From: Flavobacteriales bacterium
Lineage (GTDB): Bacteria > Bacteroidota > Bacteroidia > Flavobacteriales_F > PHOS-HE28
Assembly (NCBI GenBank): GCA_016713875.1
Contig: JADJOI010000003.1
Coordinates: 1,426,001 to 1,490,000 of the forward strand
Direction: 5' to 3'
Length of the DNA: 64,000 bases
The position numbers and the translations under genes were made by a program. This document shows positions 52,009 to 60,119 of the stretch, piece after piece; the stretch's first letter is position 1; the number at the start of each line of letters is the position of its first letter. The notes beneath the pieces are model-generated. The model made no database searches. It was not told where the DNA came from and saw only the letters and a program-made list of their open reading frames with translations.

Positions 52009-53388
52009 TCACCCCTCCCCCAACTCCTTCACGAAGCGTTGGGCCAGGGCATCGGCCTCGGCCAGGCTGGGGGCTTCGGCATACACGCGAATGATGGGTT
52101 CGGTGTTGCTGCGGCGCAGGTGCACCCAGGTGCTGCCGAACTCGATGCGCAGGCCGTCCACCGTGCTGTGGGGCTGGGCGGCGTAGCGCTGCTGCATGCG
52201 GTCCACCAGGGCCTGCACGTCGAGGCCGGGGTTCAGTTCGATCTTGTTCTTGCTGATGAAGTAGTCCGGGTAACTGCGGCGCAGGTCGAGGCAGCTGCCG
52301 CCGCGGCGGGCCAGCAGGGTGAGGAAGAGGGCGATGCCCACGAGCGCATCACGGCCGTAGTGCAGCTCGCTGAGGATGACGCCGCCGTTGCCTTCGCCGC
52401 CGATGGGGGCGTTCACCTTTCGCATGCGCTCCACCACGTTCACCTCGCCCACGGCGCTGGCGTGACGCGTGCGGCCGTGGTGGGCGGCCACGTCATTGAG
52501 GGCGCGGGTGCTGCTGAGGTTGCTCACCGTGTCGCCCGGGCGGTGGGCCAGCACGTGGTCGGCACAGGCCACCAGGGTGTATTCCTCGCCGAACAGGCTG
52601 CCGTCCTCGCACACCAGCGCCAGGCGGTCCACATCGGGGTCCACGCTGATGCCCAGGTGAGCCTTGTGCTGCACCACCGCGGCACAGAGGTCGGTGAGGT
52701 GCTCGGGCAGCGGCTCGGGGTTGTGGGGGAAGTGGCCGGTGGGCTCGCAGTACAGCTTCACCACCTCCACGCCCAGCGCGTGCAGCAGCTGGGGCACGGC
52801 CACGCCGCCCACGCTGTTCACGGCGTCCACCACCACCGTGAACTTGGCGGCCGCGATGGCCCGGGCGTCCACCAGGTCGAGGCCCAGGATGGCATCGATG
52901 TGTTTGCGGGTCCAGCTGTCGTCGGTGCGCACGTGGCCCAGCCGGTCCACTTCGGCGAAGGTGTATGCGTCCTGCTCGGCGAGGCGGAGCACTTCGGCGC
53001 CGTCGGCCGCGCTGATGAACTCCCCCTTCGAGTTGAGCAGCTTGAGGGCGTTCCACTGCTTGGGGTTGTGGCTGGCGGTGAGGATGATGCCTGCGTCGGC
53101 GCCTTCGCCGGGCACGGCCATCTCCACGGTGGGCGTGGTGGCCAGGCCCAGGTCGATGACCTCGAAGCCCAGGCCCACGAGCGTGCCGCGCACGAGGTCG
53201 GCCACCATGGGTCCGCTGAGGCGGGCGTCGCGGCCCAGCACCAGCTTCGGGGAGGCCTTGCCGCTGCGCTGTTGGATCAGGGTGCCGAAGGCGGCCGTGT
53301 AGCGCATGACATCGAGGGGCGAAAGGCCTTCGCCGGGCCGGCCACCGATGGTGCCGCGGATGCCGGAGATGGAGCGGATGAGGGTCAT
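52009..53388 (-). CDS. glmM: Phosphoglucosamine mutase
   Basis: A 459-residue phosphohexomutase. The start MTLIRSISGIRGTIGG is typical of Bacteroidota GlmM; the active Ser loop is ILTASHNPKQWNALKLLN, the metal loop is SVDPDVDRLALV, the sugar loop GGEGNGGVI, and the phosphate loop RRSNTEPIIRVYAEA. It converts glucosamine-6-phosphate to glucosamine-1-phosphate for UDP-GlcNAc, needed for peptidoglycan. The stop codon lies six bases from the boundary of the inserted cassette, so the cassette did not disrupt the gene. Confidence 0.93.
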   Translation of the reverse strand: MTLIRSISGIRGTIGGRPGEGLSPLDVMRYTAAFGTLIQQRSGKASPKLVLGRDARLSGPMVADLVRGTLVGLGFEVIDLGLATTPTVEMAVPGEGADAGIILTASHNPKQWNALKLLNSKGEFISAADGAEVLRLAEQDAYTFAEVDRLGHVRTDDSWTRKHIDAILGLDLVDARAIAAAKFTVVVDAVNSVGGVAVPQLLHALGVEVVKLYCEPTGHFPHNPEPLPEHLTDLCAAVVQHKAHLGISVDPDVDRLALVCEDGSLFGEEYTLVACADHVLAHRPGDTVSNLSSTRALNDVAAHHGRTRHASAVGEVNVVERMRKVNAPIGGEGNGGVILSELHYGRDALVGIALFLTLLARRGGSCLDLRRSYPDYFISKNKIELNPGLDVQALVDRMQQRYAAQPHSTVDGLRIEFGSTWVHLRRSNTEPIIRVYAEAPSLAEADALAQRFVKELGEG

Positions 53389-53514
53389 GACATGGGGCTC
53401 GGAGCGGGTCGTGGCCCGATCGTCCGAACGGGTGCAAAGGTGGACGTGGCGCGGATCCGGAAGGCGCTGCGGCGCGGAGGTCTTCAACCACGGACTGTGA
53501 GCGGGCGATCCCAG

Positions 53515-53633
53515 CCTCTAGGAACCGGCCTCCAGCCTCCAGCCGCCGGCCTCAAGCCTCCAGCCACCAGCTTCAAGCCTCCAGCCTCAAGCCTCCAGCT
53601 ACCGGCTTCAAGCCTCAGGCCACCGGCCACCGG
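53515..53633. repeat. Heptanucleotide tandem array, 17 units (CCTCCAG family)
   Basis: Seventeen consecutive 7-bp units of the form CYWCMRG (examples CCTCCAG, CCTCAAG, CCACCGG, CTTCAAG, CTACCGG) without interruption. A partial unit follows. It is between divergent genes, far enough from the start codons to be non-coding. Confidence 0.9.
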
Positions 53634-53661
53634 CTTCTGTCGCGCTACGCTCTTCTTTGCT

Positions 53662-53710
53662 CTTCTTCCTTGTTCCTTGTTCCTTGTTCCTTCCTCCTTG
53701 ATCCTTGCGT
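53662..53710. repeat. Second heptanucleotide array, 7 units (CTTGTTC family)
   Basis: Seven units of 7 bp: CTTCTTC, CTTGTTC three times, CTTCCTC, CTTGATC, CTTGCGT. It lies 28 bases after the first array and has the same period but a different sequence. Confidence 0.85.
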
Positions 53711-53760
53711 CTTGCCCCTCGCCGATCCCCCACAGGGCTGTGCATAACACAAATCCGGCG

Positions 53761-53792
53761 ACCCCGGCCCGCACCGGGGTTCCCTATTTTTG
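53761..53792 (+). promoter_or_regulatory. Hairpin next to predicted -7 element of the TPR gene
   Basis: ACCCCGG / CCGGGGT (53761-53767, 53774-53780) forms a perfect 7-bp stem followed by TTCCCTATTTTTG. The T-rich stretch contains TATTTTTG (53785-53792), a perfect TAnnTTTG 17 bases upstream of the ATG of the TPR gene. The hairpin plus T tract also resembles a terminator; which role it has cannot be told. Confidence 0.4.
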
Positions 53793-53809
53793 AGGGAACT
53801 TTGTGCCGC

Positions 53810-55222
53810 ATGAGCGAAGGCCCTTCTCCCCTGCCCGACCGCGACGACGACCGCACGGACCACGTGCAGCGTTTCGAGGCCATGCTGAGCCGGAACGACC
53901 ACTACTTCTTCGACGTCGAGGAGTTCGAGCTGATCATCGAGCACTACCTGGACAACAACGAGCCCAAGAAGGCCCGGCAGGTGCTGGACTATGCGCACCA
54001 GCAGCACCCCGGCTCGGTGGACCTGCTGTTCTGCGAGGCGCAGGTGCTGATGGGCATGGGTCGCTTGAACAGGGCCCTGGAGGTGCTGGACAGCATCGCC
54101 AAGCTGGAGCCCTACAACGAGGACGTGCACCTGCACAAGGCCGGCATCCACAGCCAGCTCCGCAACTACAGGAAGGCCATCGAGCACTACCGCAAGGCGC
54201 TGGAGCTGGCCGAGGAGGGCTTGGACGACATCTACCTGGACCTGGCCTTCGAGCACGAGAACTGCGAGCAGTTCGACGAGGCCATCGGCTGCCTGAAGAA
54301 GGCCCTGGAGGTGAACCCGGAGAACGAGGCCGTGCTGTACGAGCTGGCCTACTGCTACGACCTGGCGGAGGCGCACGAGGCCAGCGTGGTCTTCTTCCGC
54401 CACTTCACAAATGAGCACCCGTACAGCTTCGTGGCCTGGTACAACCTGGGCAACGCACTGGCCAAGCTGGGTCGGGTGGAGGAGAGCAACAACGCCCTGG
54501 ACCTCTGCCTGGCCATCGAGGAGGAGTTCAGCTCGGCCTACTTCAGCAAGGCGCGCAACCTTCTACAGCAAGGGGCTTACGAGGAGGCCATCACCTGCTA
54601 CCAGGAGACCCTGAACATCGATGGCCCGCAGGCCGTCACCTTCAGCTACATCGGCGAGTGCTTCGAGAAGATGGAGCGCTACGAGCAGGCGCTGATCCAC
54701 TACGACCAGGCCCTGGCGCTGGACCCTAACTGGGTGGACGCGTGGATCGGTCGTGGGGTGGTGAAGGATTACCAGGGCCGGTTGGTGGAGGCCATCAAGG
54801 ACCTGGAGCAGGCGGTGCGGATCTCGCCGGACACCGGCGACGGCTGGTTCTATCTGGCCAATGCGCTGGCCCGGGCCGAGCGCTGGGAGGCCAGCATCCA
54901 GGCGTACGAGCGGCTGAACAGCATGGAGCCCGAGAGCCTGGAGGGCTGGCTGGACCATGCCGACCTGATGATGCACCTGAAGGGTCCGGAGGCGGCGCTG
55001 GCCAAGCTGCGCGAAGGCGAGCTGGTGCACAAGCTGACCCCGCGCTACAAATACCGCATGGCCAGCTATCTGCTGCGCTGCGGCCGTCAGCAGCAGGCCC
55101 TGCTGGAGCTGGAGGAGGCGCTGATGGCCGACCATGCCGCGCACACCCAGCTGCTGGAGCACCACCCCGAGGCGGCCGCCATGCCGCAGGTGATGCACCT
55201 CATCGAGCTCTACAAGCGATGA
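53810..55222 (+). CDS. Tetratricopeptide repeat protein
   Basis: A 470-residue soluble protein made of at least nine to ten TPR units, for example YRKAIEHYRKALELAEEG, FDEAIGCLKKALEVNPENE, VAWYNLGNALAKLGRVEESN, YEEAITCYQETLNIDG and YEQALIHYDQALALDPNW. No signal peptide is seen, so it is cytoplasmic. Such Bacteroidota TPR proteins act as scaffolds. The stop overlaps the next gene by four bases, pairing it with a phosphosulfolactate-synthase-family enzyme. Confidence 0.9.
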   Translation: MSEGPSPLPDRDDDRTDHVQRFEAMLSRNDHYFFDVEEFELIIEHYLDNNEPKKARQVLDYAHQQHPGSVDLLFCEAQVLMGMGRLNRALEVLDSIAKLEPYNEDVHLHKAGIHSQLRNYRKAIEHYRKALELAEEGLDDIYLDLAFEHENCEQFDEAIGCLKKALEVNPENEAVLYELAYCYDLAEAHEASVVFFRHFTNEHPYSFVAWYNLGNALAKLGRVEESNNALDLCLAIEEEFSSAYFSKARNLLQQGAYEEAITCYQETLNIDGPQAVTFSYIGECFEKMERYEQALIHYDQALALDPNWVDAWIGRGVVKDYQGRLVEAIKDLEQAVRISPDTGDGWFYLANALARAERWEASIQAYERLNSMEPESLEGWLDHADLMMHLKGPEAALAKLREGELVHKLTPRYKYRMASYLLRCGRQQQALLELEEALMADHAAHTQLLEHHPEAAAMPQVMHLIELYKR

Positions 55223-56040
55223 ACTTCAGCCTGTCGCACATCCCCGCGCGCACGGCCAAGCCGCGCGAGGAGGGCCTCACCATGGTGATGGACAAGGGCC
55301 TGAGCCTGCGGCAGGTGGACGACCTGATCGAGACCTCGGGCGACCTGGTGGACCTGGTGAAGCTGGGCTTCGGCACCAGCTACCTGATGCCGCGCCTGAA
55401 GGACAAGGTGAAGCGGTACACCGACGCCGGGATCAGGGTGTACCTGGGCGGCACGCTGTTCGAGGCCTTCATCGCCCGCGGGCAGTTCGACGCCTATCGC
55501 AAGCTGCTCAAGGAGTTGAAACTGGACCATGCCGAGGTGAGCGATGGCAGCATCACGCTCCCGCACGATGAGAAGTGCCGCTACATCAACCTGCTGGCGA
55601 AGGACCACACGGTGCTGAGCGAGGTGGGCAGCAAGGAGACCGGCATCCTGATCAGCCCGGCCAAGTGGGTTCGGATGATGAACACCGAGCTGGAGGCCGG
55701 CAGCTGGAAGGTGATCGCCGAGGCGCGAGAGAGCGGCAACGTGGGCATCTACCGGCCCAGCGGGCATGCGCACACCGCCCTGGTGAACCGGATCCTGGCC
55801 AAGGTGCCGGGCCGCGACATCCTGTGGGAGGCCCCACAGAAGAGCCAGCAGGTGTGGTTCATCAAGCAGCTCGGCGCCAACGTGAACCTGGGCAACGTGC
55901 CCGCCGAGGAGGTGATCCCGTTGGAGACCCTTCGGTTGGGCCTGCGGGGCGACACCTTCTTTCAGTACCTGCCCGAGGAGGTGGCCGAGAAGCTGCGGCA
56001 GGTGAAACCTCCCGAACAGGAGGGCAAGGGCAAGGCCTGA
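55219..56040 (+). CDS. Phosphosulfolactate synthase family (ComA-like) protein
   Basis: A 273-residue TIM-barrel protein: PREEGLTMVMDKGLSLRQVDDLIE, VDLVKLGFGTSYLM, GIRVYLGGTLFEAF, HAEVSDGSITLPHDEK, and the late ILWEAPQKSQQVWFIKQLGANVNLGN. This is the ComA family; ComA adds sulfite to phosphoenolpyruvate to give phosphosulfolactate. In Bacteroidota the product could feed sulfonate metabolism or sulfonolipids (inference). The gene overlaps the TPR gene by four bases. Confidence 0.85.
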   Translation: MNFSLSHIPARTAKPREEGLTMVMDKGLSLRQVDDLIETSGDLVDLVKLGFGTSYLMPRLKDKVKRYTDAGIRVYLGGTLFEAFIARGQFDAYRKLLKELKLDHAEVSDGSITLPHDEKCRYINLLAKDHTVLSEVGSKETGILISPAKWVRMMNTELEAGSWKVIAEARESGNVGIYRPSGHAHTALVNRILAKVPGRDILWEAPQKSQQVWFIKQLGANVNLGNVPAEEVIPLETLRLGLRGDTFFQYLPEEVAEKLRQVKPPEQEGKGKA

Positions 56041-56109
56041 TCGGGTTGACCAGGAAGCGTCATCCGGCGGATCTTCGCACCGCTTGCCCCCACACCCACC
56101 GCCCCATCC

Positions 56110-56427
56110 ATGACCACGATCGGCCCGGAGGAACTGCACCGGATGCTTCGCGAGGGCTCGCAGTTCCAGCTGATCGATGTGCGCGAGCCGTATGAGGCCG
56201 AGCGCTGCACCCTGGGCGGCACGCTGATCCCGATGGGCGATCTGCTGGACCGCTTGAACGAGATCCGGCGCGACGTACCCGTGGTGGTGCACTGCCGCAG
56301 CGGCAACCGGGCGCTGGCGGTGATCACGGCGCTGGAACGGCGCCACGGCTTCACGAACCTCATCCAGCTGGAGGGCGGCATCCAGGCCTATGCGGCCCAG
56401 GTCGATCCCGGGATAAGCTGCGATTAG
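56110..56427 (+). CDS. Single-domain rhodanese-like protein
   Basis: A 105-residue protein made of one rhodanese domain: FQLIDVREPYEAERCTLGG, LIPMGDLLDRL and the active loop VVVHCRSGNRALAVI with the catalytic Cys, then LIQLEGGIQAYAAQVDP. It would carry a persulfide sulfur. It lies 70 bases after the ComA-family gene. The acceptor is unknown. Confidence 0.92.
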   Translation: MTTIGPEELHRMLREGSQFQLIDVREPYEAERCTLGGTLIPMGDLLDRLNEIRRDVPVVVHCRSGNRALAVITALERRHGFTNLIQLEGGIQAYAAQVDPGISCD

Positions 56428-56510
56428 AGGCCACCCTTCCACACGGCATTCGTCAGGTGACGACCGCGGACCGCTGCCGTACCTTTACCCCTGTCCTCAA
56501 CGAAGGCCCG

Positions 56511-57980
56511 ATGCCCAGTTCCTCCGCCCATTCGCACGTCACGTTGAGCCCGGCCCAGAAGGCCCGGAAGATCAACATCGACGCCGACCTGTACGGCACC
56601 TTCGCCGAGATCGGGGCCGGTCAGGAGACGGTGCGTCACTTCTTTCGCGCGGGCGGGGCCAGCCAGACCATCGCCAAGGCGATGAGCGCGTACGACAAGG
56701 ACTTCAGCAATGCCATCTACGGCAAGGAACCGGGCAATCGCTTCGTGTGTGAAAGCCGGCTGAGGAACATGCTGCGGCATGAATACGGCCTGATGGTGGA
56801 GCGCCTCTCGCGCAAGGACCACCCCACCAAGAAGTTCTTCACGTTCGCCAACACGGTGGCCACCAGCACGCTGGAGAAGCCGCACAGCGGGCATGGCTGG
56901 ATCGGCGTCCGGTTCCAGACCGGTCCGGACAGGCCCACGAGCGATGTCATCATCCATGTGCGCCTGCACGACCCCGACATCAGCCTGCAACAGGAGACGC
57001 TGGGCGTGATGGGCACCAACCTGCTTTACGGCTGCCTGTTCCAGCACCACGACCCGCAGGAGATCATGACCAACCTGTACGACAACGTGAGCCGTCACGT
57101 CATCGAGGTGGACATGATCCAGATGAACGGGCCGGATTTCGCGCAGGTGGACAACCGGTTGCTGAGCCTGCAGTTGGTGAAGCGCGGCTACACGGACGCG
57201 GTGATCTTCGGCCCGGACGGGCAGAACCTGCAGGCCAGCGAGGCGCTGTACAAGAAGAACATCCTCACCATCCGCGGAAGCTTCCGCCCGGTGACGAAGG
57301 TGAACATCGATATGATCATGAACGGTTATAACATGTTCATCAAGGAGAACCGGGTGGACCGGGGTAATCTACAGGTGCTCTTCGAGATCACCTTGAACAA
57401 CCTGCAGGCGGACACCGGCAGCGTGGACGAGAAGGACTTCATCGACCGGGCGGACATCCTGTGCAGCCTGGGGCAGACCGTGCTGATCAGCAACTACCAG
57501 CAGTATTACAAGCTGGTGGAGTACTTCAGCCGGTACACCAAGGCGCGCATGGGCCTGATCATGGGCGTGAACAACCTGATCGAAGTATTCGACGAGAAGT
57601 ACTACCGGGACCTGAACGGCGGCATGCTGGAGGCCTTCGGCATCCTGTTCACCCGCGACCTGAAGATCTACGTATACCCCAGCAAACCCACGGCGGACGT
57701 GCCGCTGATGACCACGGAGAACATGCCGGTGCACCCGCGGTTGAAGCCCCTGTACGACTACCTGCTGTACAACAAACGCATCGTGGACATCGAGAGCTTC
57801 GATCCCACGGTGCTGCACATCTTCAGCCAGAAAGTGCTGTCCATGATCCGCGAAGGAAGGGACAACTGGGAGGAGCTCGTGCCCCCGTACGTGGACAACA
57901 TGATCAAGGACAACCGGCTGTTCGGCTATCAGCCGAAGAGCGAGGCCTCGGGTGTGCCCAAGGTGGAGGCGAAGGCCTGA
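56511..57980 (+). CDS. Conserved cytoplasmic protein of unknown function
   Basis: A 489-residue protein with no signal peptide or membrane helix. Notable segments are FAEIGAGQETVRHFFRAGGASQTIAKAMSAYD at the start, FTFANTVATSTLEKPHSGHGWIGVRFQ, and DVIIHVRLHDPDISLQQETLGVMGTNLLYG in the middle. Long, even conservation-like composition suggests a single enzyme-like fold, but I cannot name a family with confidence. The start at 56511 is chosen as the ATG closest to the conserved FAEIGAG segment. TACCTTTA (56479-56486) upstream is a near -7 element. Confidence 0.72.
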   Translation: MPSSSAHSHVTLSPAQKARKINIDADLYGTFAEIGAGQETVRHFFRAGGASQTIAKAMSAYDKDFSNAIYGKEPGNRFVCESRLRNMLRHEYGLMVERLSRKDHPTKKFFTFANTVATSTLEKPHSGHGWIGVRFQTGPDRPTSDVIIHVRLHDPDISLQQETLGVMGTNLLYGCLFQHHDPQEIMTNLYDNVSRHVIEVDMIQMNGPDFAQVDNRLLSLQLVKRGYTDAVIFGPDGQNLQASEALYKKNILTIRGSFRPVTKVNIDMIMNGYNMFIKENRVDRGNLQVLFEITLNNLQADTGSVDEKDFIDRADILCSLGQTVLISNYQQYYKLVEYFSRYTKARMGLIMGVNNLIEVFDEKYYRDLNGGMLEAFGILFTRDLKIYVYPSKPTADVPLMTTENMPVHPRLKPLYDYLLYNKRIVDIESFDPTVLHIFSQKVLSMIREGRDNWEELVPPYVDNMIKDNRLFGYQPKSEASGVPKVEAKA

Positions 57981-58063
57981 TCCGGACGATCCGACGAGGT
58001 GGCGTCAGGGCTCGACGAGCCTGGTCGCCACGCGGTGAACGCTGGCTATCTTGCCGCGCTGCG

Positions 58064-59311
58064 ATGCATGAAGGGAACCCCCAGCTGACCCCCACTGGCA
58101 GCGGCCGCACGGCCCGGGCGCGGCACCCCGCCGTGCGCCCCCTGCCCCACCCCTGGCGGGCCTGGCTCACCCTCAGCAACGACCCGGACAACACCACCCC
58201 GGCCGGCTGGGCCGAACTGCACCGCATCATCTGGGAGGAACTGCGGCTGCCCTTCGCGGACGCGCTCTTCCTGCGCTCGTACAACACCCAGCTGCCTGAC
58301 CAGGTGGACCTGCACGGGCACCCACACATCCTGGCGGCGCACGAGCACGACAGCCTGCACACCTGGGGCGACTACATGTTCGCCCGCACCCGCGGATTCG
58401 ACCGCAGCGATGCCGAGGAGTCGCTGGCCTGGCTGCAGCGCATCGGGTTCAGGCCACGCGTGTGGGTGGACCATAGCCAGTTCACCGGCAACATGCTGCA
58501 CCTGCACCGGACCGGTTCCATCCCCGAGTTCCGGGACGCATCGGGTCATGTGTACGCCAATCCGCTGTACACACTGGACCTGGTGCATGCCGCCGGGGTT
58601 CGCTACCTCTGGGACGGCACGGTGACACCGGTGCTGGGCCAGGACATTCCGATGGGCGATCTGCAGTGGACGCTGGAGAGCGCCGGCGACCGCCGCACCG
58701 GGCTGGCGCTGTACGCCCGCCGGAGGATCCGGGCAGGGCTGCGTCCCGGTACGGTGGCCCCGGCCCGTGATGCGAACCGCGCCTACCGCCGCCACCGCTT
58801 CCCCGACGGGCGCAGCTTCTACATCTTCCAGCGGCACGGCGAGTGGCCGCTGGCCGACATCGACGGGCTCGGTGTGCTGCTGGCCCCGGCGCGGATGGAT
58901 GCGCTGGTCCGGCGCGGCGGGGTGTGCATCGCCTACACCCATCTGGGCAAACGGCCCGCCGCGCGCATGGGCGATCCCGTGCACGTGCCCCCCGCCACCC
59001 GACGTGCGCTGGAGCATGCGGCCGCGCTGCATCGGCAGGGACGGCTGATGATCAGCGGCACGGCCCGGCTGCTGGACCACCTGGTGATCCGCGACCACAT
59101 CGCGGTGGATGAGCCGCAACGCAGCCTGCGTTTCGTCGCCGATGGCATCGCGTTCGATCGCCTCGGGGCCGCCGAGCTGGCCGGACATGCGTTCACCTTC
59201 GACCTCACCGCCGACCGCCGGTGGACCGTGGTGGGAAGCGACGGCGCGCTCAACCCGCGCGTGGAAACGCACGGCCGGAAGGCCTTCACCCTTCATTTCG
59301 ACGGCGCATGA
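58064..59311 (+). CDS. Hypothetical protein beside a formyltransferase
   Basis: A 415-residue soluble protein. The early part reads AWLTLSNDPDNTTPAGWAELHRIIWEEL and HEHDSLHTWGDYMFARTRGFDRSDAEESLAWLQRIGF; the Asp and His pattern loosely recalls NodB-type deacetylases but the standard motifs are not clear. A later region IYIFQRH/GVCIAYTHLGKRP could be the end of a barrel. Its stop overlaps the formyltransferase start by four bases, so both probably act on the same sugar-nucleotide or polymer. No firm function. Confidence 0.6.
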   Translation: MHEGNPQLTPTGSGRTARARHPAVRPLPHPWRAWLTLSNDPDNTTPAGWAELHRIIWEELRLPFADALFLRSYNTQLPDQVDLHGHPHILAAHEHDSLHTWGDYMFARTRGFDRSDAEESLAWLQRIGFRPRVWVDHSQFTGNMLHLHRTGSIPEFRDASGHVYANPLYTLDLVHAAGVRYLWDGTVTPVLGQDIPMGDLQWTLESAGDRRTGLALYARRRIRAGLRPGTVAPARDANRAYRRHRFPDGRSFYIFQRHGEWPLADIDGLGVLLAPARMDALVRRGGVCIAYTHLGKRPAARMGDPVHVPPATRRALEHAAALHRQGRLMISGTARLLDHLVIRDHIAVDEPQRSLRFVADGIAFDRLGAAELAGHAFTFDLTADRRWTVVGSDGALNPRVETHGRKAFTLHFDGA

Positions 59312-60114
59312 GCCACCGGCTGGTCCTGCTCACCAATCGGTCCCGAGGGGCCATGGCCCTGGCCCGGGCTTTGGTGGCCGAGGGCCTCGACCTGCGGTCG
59401 GTGGTGGTGGGCCGCGAACCTGCGCCGGAGAAGTCCAAACAGGTGATCCCGAGATTGCTGCGGGCCACGATCGGCGATGCGCTCGTGAACCGCATCGGCG
59501 CCCTTCGGCAGGACCCGGCCGTCACGCATGTGATGCGGGTGGAGCGGCGCTTGTTCGCCGAGGCGGACATTGTGCTGGAAGGGGGCATCAACGCGTGCGG
59601 CGTGCTCCCGGGCTGGCCTCCCGGCGTGGCCGTGGTGGAGACGGAGAGCATGAACAACGCCGGGACGGTGGGGCTCGTCCGCGCCGCGTCGCCTTCGGCC
59701 CTTGTGGTGTTCGGCACCGGCATCCTGAAGCGCAGTGTGCTGGACATCGCCCCGGCGATCAATGCACACACGAGCCTGCTGCCGCAGTACCGCGGCACCC
59801 GCAGCGAGTTCTGGCAGTGCCGCCACGACGACCCCGCCCACGTAGGCATCACGATCCACCTGGTGGACGAAGGGGTGGACACCGGTCCGGTGCTGTTCCA
59901 GCGCCCCACGGCGACGCCGTGGCCCACCACCCCCTTCCACTTGCGCAGCTTGAACACGGTGGAGGTGATCCGCCATATGCCGGGCGTGGTGCGGGCCTTC
60001 CTGGAAGGGCGGCTGACCCCGTTCGCTCAGCCGGATGTCCCGAGCACCACCTACCGCAACCGTGACATCACCTTCGCCGACCGGCAGGCGCTGTTCGGCC
60101 ATCTGGAGGCCTGA
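59308..60114 (+). CDS. Formyltransferase family protein
   Basis: A 268-residue protein with the formyltransferase fold signature: the catalytic Asn-His pair in PAINAHTSLLPQYRGTRSEFW and the Asp in HLVDEGVDTGPVLFQRP. It lacks the C-terminal domain of Fmt, so it probably formylates a sugar amine or another small amine with N10-formyl-tetrahydrofolate (inference). The start overlaps the previous stop by four bases. Confidence 0.85.
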   Translation: MSHRLVLLTNRSRGAMALARALVAEGLDLRSVVVGREPAPEKSKQVIPRLLRATIGDALVNRIGALRQDPAVTHVMRVERRLFAEADIVLEGGINACGVLPGWPPGVAVVETESMNNAGTVGLVRAASPSALVVFGTGILKRSVLDIAPAINAHTSLLPQYRGTRSEFWQCRHDDPAHVGITIHLVDEGVDTGPVLFQRPTATPWPTTPFHLRSLNTVEVIRHMPGVVRAFLEGRLTPFAQPDVPSTTYRNRDITFADRQALFGHLEA

Positions 60115-60119
60115 CCGCG

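Larger units (their letters stand above)
53389..53809. other. 421-bp divergent intergenic region with repeats
   Basis: It holds the presumed glmM promoter side (CAAAGGTG near 53432 gives a near -7 element on the minus strand), two heptamer arrays (53515-53633 and 53662-53710), a hairpin (53761-53780) and the -7 element of the TPR gene. No credible gene was seen; the frames through the repeats have heptad-repeat composition only. Confidence 0.75.

Noticed and set aside
53515..53710. Possible CRISPR array
   Set aside because: Units are 7 bp, contiguous and without spacers; it is a tandem simple repeat.
51916..53793. A 625-codon plus-strand frame over glmM
   Set aside because: It is antisense to glmM, which has all catalytic motifs; the His/Gly/Val-rich composition is typical of a shadow frame.
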